Positions 42,425 to 50,937 of a DNA stretch of 64,000 nt are shown here, in pieces; positions within the stretch are counted from its first letter, which is position 1; each line of letters starts with the position of its first letter. The DNA lies in NCBI GenBank assembly GCA_965263335.1, contig CBDHHE010000001.1:868001-932000 (forward strand), read 5' to 3'. The notes beneath the pieces were generated by a model. That model had not been told where the DNA came from, ran no database searches, and saw only the letters and a list, made by a program, of their open reading frames with translations. This DNA comes from Thermohalobaculum sp965263335 (GTDB taxonomy: Bacteria > Pseudomonadota > Alphaproteobacteria > Rhodobacterales > Rhodobacteraceae). Made by a program: the position numbers and the translations under genes.

Positions 42425-42627
42425 CTCGGGCGCTGTCAAAGAGTTTACAATTTTTGGCGTGAGTGCGTGAATTTCACACAAGAAAATTCAATTAATTCAT
42501 AGCCGTGTGGATGAATTGACAAGAGCGTGATATGCGACGTGACACCCGGCCGGGCTCGGAGCCAGATCCGAAGGCGGCAACGCACGGGATGCACAAAGCC
42601 AACACGCGGAACATCGGGGAGGACAAA

Positions 42628-44577
42628 ATGACCACATCAGAACGCCACGCGATTCCGGCGGGCGCAGCGGCTCGGGCCCACATCAGCCCCGAGGCGTATC
42701 TCGATATGTATGCGGCCTCGGTGAAGAACCCGGACGCATTCTGGGCGGAGCATGCGAAACGGCTGGACTGGATGACGCCGTTCTCGATTGTGCGCAACGC
42801 GACGTACGAATATCCCAACGTCTCGATCAAGTGGTTCGAGGATGGCGCCCTCAACGTTGCAGCCAACTGCATCGACCGCCATCTGGCAGAGCGTGCGAAC
42901 CAGACGGCGATCCTCTGGGAGCCTGACGATCCGAACGCCGAGGTGCGCAACATCACCTATGCCGAGCTGCACGAACAGGTCTCGAAGCTGTCGAACGTGC
43001 TGCGCGGCCTCGGCATCACCAAGGGCGACCGGGTGGTGCTCTACATGCCGATGATCCCGGAAGCCGCGTTCGCGATGCTCGCATGTGCCCGGATCGGTGC
43101 GGTGCATTCGGTGGTGTTCGGTGGCTTTTCTCCCGATGCGCTCGCCAGCCGTGTCGAGGACTGTGGTGCAAAGCTCGTGATCACGGCAGATGAGGGGCCA
43201 CGCGGTGGCCGTGCGACGCCGCTCAAGGCCAATGTCGACAAGGCGCAGGAAATTGGCAGCGGCTGCGCCGTGCTGATGGTTGAGCGCACCGGCGCCGCGG
43301 TCAACATGAAGCCCGGTCGCGACCATTCCTATTCGGCGCTGATGGCCGAGGCATCCGCCGATTGCCCGGCCGAACCGATGGGTGCTGAGGATCCGCTCTT
43401 CATCCTTTACACGTCCGGCTCAACCGGCAAACCGAAAGGGGTTCTGCACACGTCGGGCGGCTACCTCGTGTGGGCCTCGATGACCCACGAGCTGGTGTTC
43501 GACTACCATGACGGGGACATCTACTGGTGCACGGCCGATGTCGGCTGGGTCACCGGGCACAGCTACATCGTCTACGGCCCGCTCGCGAACGGCGCCACCA
43601 CGCTGATGTTCGAGGGTGTGCCGACCTATCCGGATGCTTCGCGCTTCTGGCAGGTCTGCGAGAAGCACAAGGTCAATCAGTTCTACACCGCCCCCACCGC
43701 AATCCGGGCGCTCATGGGTCAGGGCGAGGCGTTCGTGACCGGCTCGGACCTCTCGAGCCTGCGGACGCTGGGCACCGTGGGCGAGCCCATCAACCCGGAG
43801 GCCTGGTCCTGGTATGATCGCGTGGTCGGGAAAGGCAACTGCCCGATCGTTGACACGTGGTGGCAGACCGAGACCGGCGGCCACATGATCACCTCGCTGC
43901 CGGGCGCGATCGAGACCAAACCCGGATCGGCAACCCTGCCCTTCTTTGGCGTTGAGCCGGTGATCCTAAACCCCTCCACCGGCGAGGAAATCCCTGAAAC
44001 CGAGGCCGAGGGCGTGCTCGCCATCCGCAACAGCTGGCCAGGGCAGATGCGCACCGTCTACGGCGATCACGACCGCTTCGTCTCGACCTACTTCGAGCAG
44101 TACAAGGGCTATTACTTCACGGGAGATGGATGCCGGCGGGACATGGACGGGTACTACTGGATCACAGGCCGCGTCGATGACGTCCTGAACGTCTCGGGTC
44201 ACCGCATGGGCACGGCCGAGGTCGAGAGCGCCCTCGTCGCTCACCCCAAGGTCTCGGAGGCTGCGGTCGTCGGTTATCCCCACGACATCAAGGGCCAGGG
44301 CATCTATTGCTATGTGACGCTGATGGCGGGCGAAGAACCCACCGAGGAGCTGCGTGCGGAGCTGCGCACCTGGGTGCGCCAGGAGATCGGCCCGATTGCG
44401 TCGCCCGATCTGATCCAGTGGGCGCCGGGACTGCCCAAGACCCGCTCGGGCAAGATCATGCGGCGCATTCTCAGGAAGATCGCCGAGGACGATTTCGGCG
44501 CCCTCGGCGACACGTCGACACTGGCTGAACCCGCCGTGGTCGACGATCTCGTCGAGAACCGCATGAACCGCACATAG
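42628..44577 (+). CDS. acs: acetyl-CoA synthetase
   Basis: A 649-residue AMP-forming acetyl-CoA synthetase, the expected length. It has YTSGSTGKPKGVLHTSGG (P-loop A3, near residue 265), WCTADVGWVTGHSYIVYGPL, VDTWWQTETGGHM (A5), and ITGRVDDVLNVSGHRMGTAEVESALV (A8). The regulated lysine lies in LPKTRSGKIMRRILRKIA, the usual acetylation site (A10). I chose the ATG at 42628 because GGGGAGGA lies upstream and the N-terminus (MTTSERHAIPAG) then has normal length. It makes acetyl-CoA from acetate. A 60-bp repeat and hairpin follow 16 bp after its stop. Confidence 0.97.
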   Translation: MTTSERHAIPAGAAARAHISPEAYLDMYAASVKNPDAFWAEHAKRLDWMTPFSIVRNATYEYPNVSIKWFEDGALNVAANCIDRHLAERANQTAILWEPDDPNAEVRNITYAELHEQVSKLSNVLRGLGITKGDRVVLYMPMIPEAAFAMLACARIGAVHSVVFGGFSPDALASRVEDCGAKLVITADEGPRGGRATPLKANVDKAQEIGSGCAVLMVERTGAAVNMKPGRDHSYSALMAEASADCPAEPMGAEDPLFILYTSGSTGKPKGVLHTSGGYLVWASMTHELVFDYHDGDIYWCTADVGWVTGHSYIVYGPLANGATTLMFEGVPTYPDASRFWQVCEKHKVNQFYTAPTAIRALMGQGEAFVTGSDLSSLRTLGTVGEPINPEAWSWYDRVVGKGNCPIVDTWWQTETGGHMITSLPGAIETKPGSATLPFFGVEPVILNPSTGEEIPETEAEGVLAIRNSWPGQMRTVYGDHDRFVSTYFEQYKGYYFTGDGCRRDMDGYYWITGRVDDVLNVSGHRMGTAEVESALVAHPKVSEAAVVGYPHDIKGQGIYCYVTLMAGEEPTEELRAELRTWVRQEIGPIASPDLIQWAPGLPKTRSGKIMRRILRKIAEDDFGALGDTSTLAEPAVVDDLVENRMNRT

Positions 44578-44592
44578 CCCAATGACTCCAGT

Positions 44593-44663
44593 TGCATGGG
44601 CCTTGCACGGCCCATGCAGCGATCATGCACAAGTCATATTCAAACCAATCTGGTCAGGCTTTG
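44593..44663 (+). repeat. dispersed repeat, copy 1, with a perfect 10-bp hairpin
   Basis: Bases 44604-44663 match 62815-62874 at 50 of 60 positions without gaps and in the same orientation. Conserved cores are TGCACGGCCCATGCAG, CATGCACA, TATTCAAACCA and TGGTCAGG. The 5' end also forms a perfect inverted repeat (TGCATGGGCC-TTGCAC-GGCCCATGCA, 44593-44618). It lies between the acs stop and the convergent CBS gene. There is no T-tract, so it is not a simple terminator. Confidence 0.8.
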
Positions 44664-44671
44664 GTGCCCGC

Positions 44672-45118
44672 TCAGCCGGGCAATGTCTCGAGAGGGGGAA
44701 TGTGATCGCCGATCGAGCCGCTGCCACCGTTGCACTCACCGATGCAGAGATCTCCGATCTTGCCGCCGAAGTCCCCTATGCCCGATGATCTGCATCCACC
44801 CCTGTCCGCGCACTGACTTTCGCACTCTGCTTGGCAGTCCTGCTGGAGCTTGAGTTGAAGGACTGCCTTGCGTTCGCGCTTCTTCTTTCCCGACAGCACC
44901 GTCGTGGTTTCGAAGTTTCCGAGGATGCCGACGACCTGACCCGACTCCTCATCGAGCACAAGCAGGTCCGAGATGCCCTCGTCGAATATCCTCGACAGCG
45001 CATCCGCCATGGGCGTTGCCGTTGTCACGACCCAATCCGCCCGCCGGGCAAGAATTTTCATGTAGGGCGTGGTGAAGGAGCGGATGACTTCGCTCGAATG
45101 AAAATAGAAATGGTTCAA
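44672..45118 (-). CDS. single CBS-domain-like protein with Cys-rich tail
   Basis: A 148-residue protein. A TTG start at 45118 has AGGAG 7 bp upstream. Residues 20-80 look like part of a CBS module (RRADWVVTTATPMADALSRIFDEGISDLLVLDEESGQVVGILG), ending with a basic stretch (SGKKKRERKAV). Residues 91-137 are rich in Cys and Gly (CQAECESQCADRGGC, then LCIGECNGGSGS), suggesting metal binding. CBS modules usually come in pairs and sense adenylates, so a lone one would need to dimerise. The gene is monocistronic and convergent with acs. Confidence 0.55.
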   Translation of the reverse strand: MNHFYFHSSEVIRSFTTPYMKILARRADWVVTTATPMADALSRIFDEGISDLLVLDEESGQVVGILGNFETTTVLSGKKKRERKAVLQLKLQQDCQAECESQCADRGGCRSSGIGDFGGKIGDLCIGECNGGSGSIGDHIPPLETLPG

Positions 45119-45276
45119 TTTTGTCTCCTGAAAATATTGGAGGTTCTCATAGTGCGAACGATTCTAACAAAAGTTGCAGGGTGCGCGGGTGAGTTCCATC
45201 ACAGACCCGGCGCGTCTGATCTGCAACGCGGACATGTCAAAGCGATCTGCTGAGCGTCGCGGTCGTTCCGGGTCAG

Positions 45277-45930
45277 TCAGGTCATGCCAGCGGTCAACGC
45301 CGACCCCAGCGCCATCGCGACGGCGGCCTGGGTGGGCTCGATCACGGGGACGCCGAGCGCGGATTCCAGCGGCGCGCGGTGGCGAGCCATCCCCGCACAA
45401 CCGAGCACGACCGCTCCTGCCCCGTCGCCCATCAGCGCGCGGCCTGTCTCGGCAAGCCGCTCGAAGGTGTCGTCACGGGCCGTCTCGGCGACACTCAGAC
45501 CAACGGGGCGTTCGCCGGCCAGCCGCTCGAGCACGCCCATGCGCCGCATGTACCGGCGGTGGCGCAGGACGGACGCCTCGGCAATGGCGATCACGCCGAT
45601 CCGGTCGGCGCGCGCGAGCGCCGTCAGAACGCCGGATTCCTGGATACCGAAGACGGGCACGCGGGCCGCCTCGCGGCAGGCATCGATGCCGGGGTCCGAG
45701 TAGCACGCGATGACGAAGGCCGAAGCATCGCCGCGCGCCCGAACAAGGTGCAGGAGCGGTCCGACGACGGCGTCGCTGTCGGCCTGGCTTTCGATGCCGA
45801 AGGGCGTCCCGGCGAGGGTCACACAGTCGATGGCGGGGCCGCCGCCCAGCCGAAAGGGCTCGAGCGCTTCGGACAGGCCATCCGTCACGGCGGCGTTCGA
45901 GTTCGGATTGACGACGACAATCGGGCCCAT
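45277..45930 (-). CDS. aspartate/glutamate/hydantoin racemase family protein
   Basis: A 217-residue racemase of the Asp/Glu/hydantoin type. The two catalytic cysteines stand at FVIACYSDPGIDA (near residue 75) and AVVLGCAGMARHR (near residue 184), with VPVFGIQESGVLTALAR and GVPVIEPTQAAVAMA around the active site. In the hydantoin pathway it converts L- into D-5-substituted hydantoins so that all material can pass to a D-selective hydantoinase. It is the last of four genes transcribed together and starts 2 bp after the hydantoinase stop. Hydantoin racemase (HyuE-like) is the most likely choice. Confidence 0.85.
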   Translation of the reverse strand: MGPIVVVNPNSNAAVTDGLSEALEPFRLGGGPAIDCVTLAGTPFGIESQADSDAVVGPLLHLVRARGDASAFVIACYSDPGIDACREAARVPVFGIQESGVLTALARADRIGVIAIAEASVLRHRRYMRRMGVLERLAGERPVGLSVAETARDDTFERLAETGRALMGDGAGAVVLGCAGMARHRAPLESALGVPVIEPTQAAVAMALGSALTAGMT

Positions 45931-45932
45931 GG

Positions 45933-47384
45933 TCAGTCGAGAAGCTCCGCGCCCCAGTTGCGGGCAGGATCGGTCTCGAAGACGGGGCTCTCGGGCAGAC
46001 CGGTCAGATCGATGGGCTTGCGCGCGATGAAACGCCCGTCGCCGGGTTTTGCGTGGAGCGTGCCGTTGTCGACAATGCGCCGTCCGCGGCCGAGGACGGT
46101 GACCGGCCAGCCGGTGACCTCGCGCCCGGCAAACGGATTGTAGTCCATCGCATCGTGCATCTCACCGGCCGTGCGGGTCTCGTCCGGATCCCAGATCGCG
46201 ATGTCCGCATCCGCGCCGACGGCGATCGTGCCCTTCTGCGGCAGCATCCCGTAGATGCGCGCAGCATTGGTGGACGAGAGCGCGACGAACTGATTGAGCG
46301 TGATCCGCCCGGCCACCACGCCTTCGGAGAACAACAGCGGCAGGCGCATCTCGATCCCCGGCATGCCATTGGCAATCTTACGGAAATCGGCATCGGGCCC
46401 GGCGTGGAACTTCCCTGTCGCATCGGCGCGGTAGGGTGCATGGTCGGACGACACCAGTGAGAGCGTGCCCTGGCGCACCGCCTCCCAGAGCCCCTCGGCG
46501 GTCGCGGTGTCGCGCAGCGGCGGCGAGCAGATGTACTTCGCGCCCTCTGTTCCGGAGCGGTCGAGATCATCGCGGGTGAGGAAGAGATACTGCGGACAGG
46601 TCTCGGCAAAGACCTTGGCCCCGGCACTCTGCGCGCGGGAAATGATCTCGGCACCGCCGATCGTCGAGACGTGCACGATGAACAACGGCGCATCCACCAG
46701 CCGTGCGAGGCAGACGGCACGGTGGATGGCCTCCTCTTCGGCCAGTTCCGGACGGCTGACCGCGTGATAGCGCGGCGCGGTGTGGCCTTTGGCGACCAGC
46801 TTCTCCTGCATCCAGCCGATCATCGCGTCGTTCTCGGCGTGAACCATGGTGAGCGCGCCGTGCGTCCGGGCGCAGGCGAGGATCTCCAGGAACTGACGGT
46901 CGTCGATCTTCGAGGCGGGATAGGTCATGAACACCTTGAAGGAGGTCACGCCGCGGGCAAACGCCTCGGGGAGCTGCTCGGTAAGCGCCTCCGCGGTGGG
47001 ATCGGTCACGATCAGGTGCCAGGAATAGTCGATGACCGATCGGGCGGAACGCTCCTCATAACGCGCTATCGTCTCGCGGATCGACATGCCGCGTTGCTGG
47101 CCTGCGAACGGAACGAAGGACGCGTTCCCGCCGAACGCCGCCGAAATCGAACCGCTTTCGTAGTCATCCGCAGTCATCAGCCCCATACCGGATTCCTGCG
47201 CGATGTGACAGTGCGCCTCGATGCCGCCGGGCAGAACCAGCTTGCCGGTCGCGTCGATGACATCGTCCGCGTCCACCGCCTCGGCAATCGTGGCGATCAG
47301 CCCGTCGCGAATGCCGATGTCGGCGCGGAACGTGGCCTCGGAGGTGGCGACCGTACCGCCGCGGATCGCGAGGTCGTGCCTCAC
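45933..47384 (-). CDS. dihydropyrimidinase / D-hydantoinase
   Basis: A 483-residue metal-dependent amidohydrolase of the dihydropyrimidinase family. Metal ligands are visible as GGIEAHCHIAQ (His58, His60), the carboxylated Lys150 in VTSFKVFMTYP, His182 (MVHAEND), His238 (FIVHVST), and Asp314 (SSDHAPY). The motif is usually GGxDxHTH; here the Asp is Glu (GGIEAHCH), a small variation. It opens dihydropyrimidine or hydantoin rings to N-carbamoyl amino acids. A GTG start overlaps the DapA-like stop (GTGA). With the adjacent D-carbamoylase it makes D-amino acids. Confidence 0.9.
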   Translation of the reverse strand: MRHDLAIRGGTVATSEATFRADIGIRDGLIATIAEAVDADDVIDATGKLVLPGGIEAHCHIAQESGMGLMTADDYESGSISAAFGGNASFVPFAGQQRGMSIRETIARYEERSARSVIDYSWHLIVTDPTAEALTEQLPEAFARGVTSFKVFMTYPASKIDDRQFLEILACARTHGALTMVHAENDAMIGWMQEKLVAKGHTAPRYHAVSRPELAEEEAIHRAVCLARLVDAPLFIVHVSTIGGAEIISRAQSAGAKVFAETCPQYLFLTRDDLDRSGTEGAKYICSPPLRDTATAEGLWEAVRQGTLSLVSSDHAPYRADATGKFHAGPDADFRKIANGMPGIEMRLPLLFSEGVVAGRITLNQFVALSSTNAARIYGMLPQKGTIAVGADADIAIWDPDETRTAGEMHDAMDYNPFAGREVTGWPVTVLGRGRRIVDNGTLHAKPGDGRFIARKPIDLTGLPESPVFETDPARNWGAELLD

Positions 47385-48328
47385 TCGGCAGCCATGCCTT
47401 GCTGGACCCCGGCGAGGCGGGCCTCCAGACGGGCCATCATCCGGGTGATCTCGTCCTGGTCCGCCGTACTGAGCACCGGACCCGGTGCACGCACGCGGTT
47501 CGACGCGATGGCACCGCGCCGGCGCAGGATTTCCTTGCGGATGGCGAGACCGATGCCCGGCTGCTGTTCGTGGCGCACCAAGGGCAGGTAGGCGTCGAAC
47601 AGATCCTCGGCGCCGTCGCGGTCGCCCGCGTGGTGACGCGCGACCACCTGCACCAGCATCTCGGGATAGGCAAAGCCGGTCATCGCGCCATCGGCACCGC
47701 GCGCCAGCTCCTGCGGCAGATAGAGCCCGCCATTTCCGCAGAGGATCGAGATGCGCGGGACATCTCCCGTCTCCGAGCCGTCACGCACGGCGGAGAGCTT
47801 GGCAAAGCCGGGGCAATCCTCGTGCTTGAGCATCACGAGTTGCGGGATCTCGCGGGTCAGCGTCAGGATGGTGGATGCCGCCACATGCACGCCGGTCGTC
47901 TGCGGATAGTCCTGGTAACAGACGGGGATGTCCGGTCCCAGGGCCTTGCAGACCGCGCGGAAGTAGCCCAGCACCTTCTCGTCGGTGCTGAGCCCGGGCT
48001 GCGGAGCCACCATGACACCGGCAGCACCCGCGTCCATCACCGTCGAGGCAAGACGTGCCATGTTGTCGAGCCCCGCCCCGGAGACGCCGACAATCACCGG
48101 GATCCGGCCCGCGATGCGCGCCAGCACGCGGTGCACGAAGGCGATCGACTCGTCCGGCGTGAGCTTCGGCGCCTCGCCCATGATCCCGAGGATCGTCATC
48201 CCCGTGACACCATGGCCGAGATAGAAGTCCACGAGGCTGTCGGTGCTCTCGAGATCCAAAGTGCCATCATCCGCAAACGGGGTCGCGGCGATGATGAAGA
48301 CGCCCGAGGAGTGCCGGTCGATGCGCAT
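47381..48328 (-). CDS. dihydrodipicolinate synthase-family lyase/aldolase
   Basis: A 315-residue class I (Schiff-base) lyase of the DapA/NAL family. It has GHGVTGMTILGIMGEAPKLTPDE in place of the usual GTTGE motif, PVIVGVSGAG, CYQDYPQTTGVHVAAS (a Tyr-containing active-site strand), and VMLKHEDCPGFAKLSAV with the Schiff-base lysine near residue 169. The substrate is a pyruvate-type aldol. A DapA-family gene in a hydantoin cluster is unusual, and it could process the keto acid released after D-amino-acid deamination. It sits between the carbamoylase and hydantoinase genes and is coupled to the latter. Confidence 0.85.
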   Translation of the reverse strand: MRIDRHSSGVFIIAATPFADDGTLDLESTDSLVDFYLGHGVTGMTILGIMGEAPKLTPDESIAFVHRVLARIAGRIPVIVGVSGAGLDNMARLASTVMDAGAAGVMVAPQPGLSTDEKVLGYFRAVCKALGPDIPVCYQDYPQTTGVHVAASTILTLTREIPQLVMLKHEDCPGFAKLSAVRDGSETGDVPRISILCGNGGLYLPQELARGADGAMTGFAYPEMLVQVVARHHAGDRDGAEDLFDAYLPLVRHEQQPGIGLAIRKEILRRRGAIASNRVRAPGPVLSTADQDEITRMMARLEARLAGVQQGMAAE

Positions 48329-48331
48329 GGC

Positions 48332-49270
48332 TTATCCTTTCGTGCCGTCCGGGTAGATCACCCCGGTCTGAGAGCCGATCCGGCCATAGTGCTCAATCCG
48401 CCGGTGGGCCTTGAAGTTGAAGATGGTGTTCTTGCCGAAGATGGTATCGTCCATGTCGCAGGCGTGCACGACCAGCTCGTCGCCATCGGTTTCGGCCCGT
48501 GCGACAACGATGCCGTCCGGGTTGATGATGCAGGTGCCGGCGATCATCGGGTGCCCGTCCTCGGTGCCGCCCTTGGCGACGCCGACGACCCACGCGGAGT
48601 TCTGATAGGCGCCAGCCTGCATCGAGATGTCAGAATGAAACAGCCGGTGTTCGTTGCGCTCCTCACCCTTCTGGGAGTTCACCGTCGGGGTGTTGTAGCC
48701 CAGCATGATCAGTTCGGCGCCCTGCAGTCCGAGCTCGCGGTACGCCTCCGGCCAGCGCCGGTCATTGCAGATCAGCATGCCCATCCAGGCGTCCATGTTG
48801 CGCCAGACCGGAAAGCCGAGATCGCCCGGCTCGAAATACTTCTTCTCGAGATGCTGGAACGACCGCTCGGGATCATAGTCCGCATGCCCGGGCAAGTGCA
48901 CCTTGCGGTACTTGCCGACGATCTCGCCGGTGCGGTCCGTCACGATCTGCGTGTTGAAGTGGTGGCCGTCCGGCGTCAGCTCGGCATAGCCCAGCGACAT
49001 CGCGACGCCTGCCTCGCGTGCCCTGTCGAAGAGTGGCCGGGTGGCCGGGCCCGGCATTTCGCGCTCGAACCATGCATCGATCTCGTCCGGGTCTTCCATC
49101 CACCACCGGGGAAAGAAGGTCGTCAGCGTGAGCTCGGGGAAGATCACCAGATCACAGCCCGCCTCGATCGCCCGATCCAGCAGCACCAGCATGCGCGCCA
49201 CGACGGCCTGCCGGCTCTCGGCCTTCTGGATCGCGCCCATCTGGGCCGCCCCGATCACGATCTCGCGCAC
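48332..49270 (-). CDS. N-carbamoyl-D-amino-acid hydrolase
   Basis: A 312-residue nitrilase-superfamily enzyme strikingly like Agrobacterium D-carbamoylase. The triad is Glu46 (IFPELTLTTFFPRW), Lys123 (VGKYRKVHLPGH) and Cys168 (GMLICNDRRWPEAYR), with EKKYFEPGDLGFPV, GAELIMLGYNTPT and SMQAGAYQNSAWVVGVAKGG as further matching blocks. It removes the carbamoyl group from N-carbamoyl-D-amino acids, giving D-amino acid, ammonia and CO2. It is the first gene of the hydantoin operon, which reads carbamoylase, DapA-like, hydantoinase, racemase. Confidence 0.92.
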   Translation of the reverse strand: MREIVIGAAQMGAIQKAESRQAVVARMLVLLDRAIEAGCDLVIFPELTLTTFFPRWWMEDPDEIDAWFEREMPGPATRPLFDRAREAGVAMSLGYAELTPDGHHFNTQIVTDRTGEIVGKYRKVHLPGHADYDPERSFQHLEKKYFEPGDLGFPVWRNMDAWMGMLICNDRRWPEAYRELGLQGAELIMLGYNTPTVNSQKGEERNEHRLFHSDISMQAGAYQNSAWVVGVAKGGTEDGHPMIAGTCIINPDGIVVARAETDGDELVVHACDMDDTIFGKNTIFNFKAHRRIEHYGRIGSQTGVIYPDGTKG

Positions 49271-49449
49271 AATCGCCTCCCTGTCCCTGTCCGACCGTTG
49301 TCCCGGAAGATCGCGCGGAAATCAATGTCCTGGCCGAAGGTCTGTTCAATGGCGGGTGCGACATGCTAGGCAAATGTGGGCTGGAGGGGCCTGGGGGAAC
49401 ATGGATGACCGCAATGCGGATGACGGCAGAGATTGCCGGCGGGGGCGGT

Positions 49450-50184
49450 ATGAGCGCTCGAACCGCCGGACTGGCGGTCATCATCCCTGCGCGCAACGAA
49501 GCCTCCACCATCCGAAAAGTTGCGGAAGGCGCGCTTGCCCACACGTCGCACGTGATCGTCATCGACGACGGCTCCGAGGATGAAACCGCGGCAGCGCTCG
49601 ACGGGCTGCCGGTGGACGTGATCCGCCACGAGACCTGCGGCTCGAAGGGACGCCGTCTGGCGGAGGGCCTGGCGCATGCCGTCGCAGCGGGCGCCGAGAA
49701 CGTGATCACCCTGGACGCCGACGGCCAGCATGACCCCGCCGACATTCCCCGTCTGCTCGCGGCGTGTGACGGATCGGCTCTGGTGCTGGCCGACCGCACC
49801 GACGATCTGGCGAGCATGCCGCGCAACCGCGCCGGGGCAAACCGGGTGGCGGGCTTCTTCGTCTCGTGGGCGTGCAAGCAGATCATGCGAGACACCCAGT
49901 GCGGCATGCGGCTTTACCCGGCGGCGGTGATTCGCGGTGTCCGCCTGCCGGAACGCGAGCGCCGCCACTTCATCTTTGAGACAATGGTGCTGCTGCGTGC
50001 CACGGAGGCGGGCTTCGGTTTTCGCTGGGTGCCGATCGCGGCGCGCAAGGCCAAGGGCGGGCGGCGCAGCTACTTCCGGCCGGTTCTCGACATCACAAGG
50101 ATCACGATCGCCGTGACCGTGTTCATCGTTGCCCGGGGCTTCATTCCCCGCGGCCTGTTGATCGCTCTCGGGCGGCTGCGTTAG
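49450..50184 (+). CDS. family 2 glycosyltransferase of the aryl-polyene-type cluster
   Basis: A 244-residue GT2 enzyme. It has LAVIIPARNEASTIRKV (residues 8-24), the DDGS at 39-42, the DADGQHD motif at 89-95 (metal/UDP-sugar site), and QCGMRLYPAAVI near residue 153. A C-terminal hydrophobic segment (ITIAVTVFIVARGFIPRGLL) suggests membrane association. Enzymes of this kind occur in aryl-polyene clusters, where they may help attach the polyene to a lipid or sugar. The ATG at 49450 with GGGGGCGG upstream gives MSARTAGLAV. Upstream in-frame ATGs (49363, 49405, 49420) are less likely. Confidence 0.8.
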   Translation: MSARTAGLAVIIPARNEASTIRKVAEGALAHTSHVIVIDDGSEDETAAALDGLPVDVIRHETCGSKGRRLAEGLAHAVAAGAENVITLDADGQHDPADIPRLLAACDGSALVLADRTDDLASMPRNRAGANRVAGFFVSWACKQIMRDTQCGMRLYPAAVIRGVRLPERERRHFIFETMVLLRATEAGFGFRWVPIAARKAKGGRRSYFRPVLDITRITIAVTVFIVARGFIPRGLLIALGRLR

Positions 50185-50221
50185 ACTAGACCCCATAAAG
50201 TCGGGCAAAAGGGAAAAAGAC

Positions 50222-50611
50222 ATGCGCGCACGGTTCATTCTCGCAGCAGCACTTGTGGGGACGCTGGCCATTGCGGGCTGCCGGACAGCGCCGGTCTACA
50301 ATGTCGACAACACGAGTTTCGCGATCCCCTCGAGCAGCATCGAGACCCGCGAACAGGCGATCATCGTCGCCGGCGCAAAACGCGGATGGCGCTTCGAGAA
50401 GGCCGCACCCGGCCATCTCATCGCCAAGAACAACGTGCGCGGCAAACACTATGTCGAGGTAGACGTGCTGTTCAACGAGACGGCGTTCTCGATCCAGTAT
50501 CGTGACTCGCGCGATCTGAACTACGATCCGACCAACCGCGAAATCCATCCAAGCTACAACGCCTGGGTGAACTATCTCGAGACCGACATCGCCGCGTCGG
50601 TGCCGGGATAG
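50222..50611 (+). CDS. hypothetical lipoprotein in the polyene cluster (129 aa)
   Basis: The signal sequence MRARFILAAALVGTLAIAGC ends in a lipobox (AIAGC), so the mature protein of 110 residues is lipid-anchored. It reads mostly as beta-strands and loops (GAKRGWRFEKAAPGHLIAKNNVRGKHYVEVDVLFNETAFSI). I recognise no specific domain. It follows the GT2 gene by 37 bp and lies 11 bp before the dehydratase, so it belongs to the operon. Its likely role is in moving or anchoring the lipid product in the outer membrane. Confidence 0.75.
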   Translation: MRARFILAAALVGTLAIAGCRTAPVYNVDNTSFAIPSSSIETREQAIIVAGAKRGWRFEKAAPGHLIAKNNVRGKHYVEVDVLFNETAFSIQYRDSRDLNYDPTNREIHPSYNAWVNYLETDIAASVPG

Positions 50612-50622
50612 GTTCCAATCGG

Positions 50623-50937
50623 TTGGTACAGTCCGAAATCCGTGTCGATTTGCCCGGCCTCGAGCCAGAGGCGCGTTACTTTCAGGGGCACTTTCCAGAC
50701 CGCCCAATGGTGCCTGCCGCCATCCTGATGGCGATGGCAGAGGAGATGCTCGCCGGGCACGCATTGGCTTTGCGCGCGGTCGATCGGGCAAAGTTCCGCA
50801 GACCGGTGGGACCGGGGCAGCCGTTGACGATACAGCTCGACCGGAACGGAGCGTCCGGCACGTTGCGCTGGCTGAGCGACGGCGAGACGATCGCCGAAGC
50901 CCGCGTGCAGCTTGCCGCGCTCGAGGCCGCGGTGTGA
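50623..50937 (+). CDS. hot-dog 3-hydroxyacyl-ACP dehydratase (ApeI/FabZ-like)
   Basis: A 104-residue single hot-dog domain. ARYFQGHFPDRPMVPAAILMAMAEEM carries the FabZ/ApeI active-site His23, with GHFPDRPMVPA in place of the usual GHFPGxPIxPG. RAVDRAKFRRPVGPGQPLTIQL is the typical second half. It would dehydrate 3-hydroxyacyl-ACP to the enoyl-ACP in each polyene extension. It begins with TTG and ends in a GTGA overlap with the acyltransferase gene. Its shortness (FabZ is about 140-150 residues) is normal for the ApeI type. Confidence 0.8.
   Translation: MVQSEIRVDLPGLEPEARYFQGHFPDRPMVPAAILMAMAEEMLAGHALALRAVDRAKFRRPVGPGQPLTIQLDRNGASGTLRWLSDGETIAEARVQLAALEAAV

Noticed and set aside
44593..44618. 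Perfect 10-bp hairpin after acs read as its terminator
   Set aside because: No run of T follows the stem in either direction, and part of the hairpin belongs to a repeat found elsewhere. It is listed as a repeat instead.
44831..45253. A plus-strand 140-codon frame opposite the CBS-like gene
   Set aside because: The minus-strand protein has a CBS-like pattern and a strong ribosome-binding site. The plus-strand reading shows neither.
47399..49369. A 656-codon plus-strand frame across the hydantoin operon
   Set aside because: It is antisense to the DapA-like and carbamoylase genes, whose catalytic motifs are intact. The frame is an effect of high GC codon bias.
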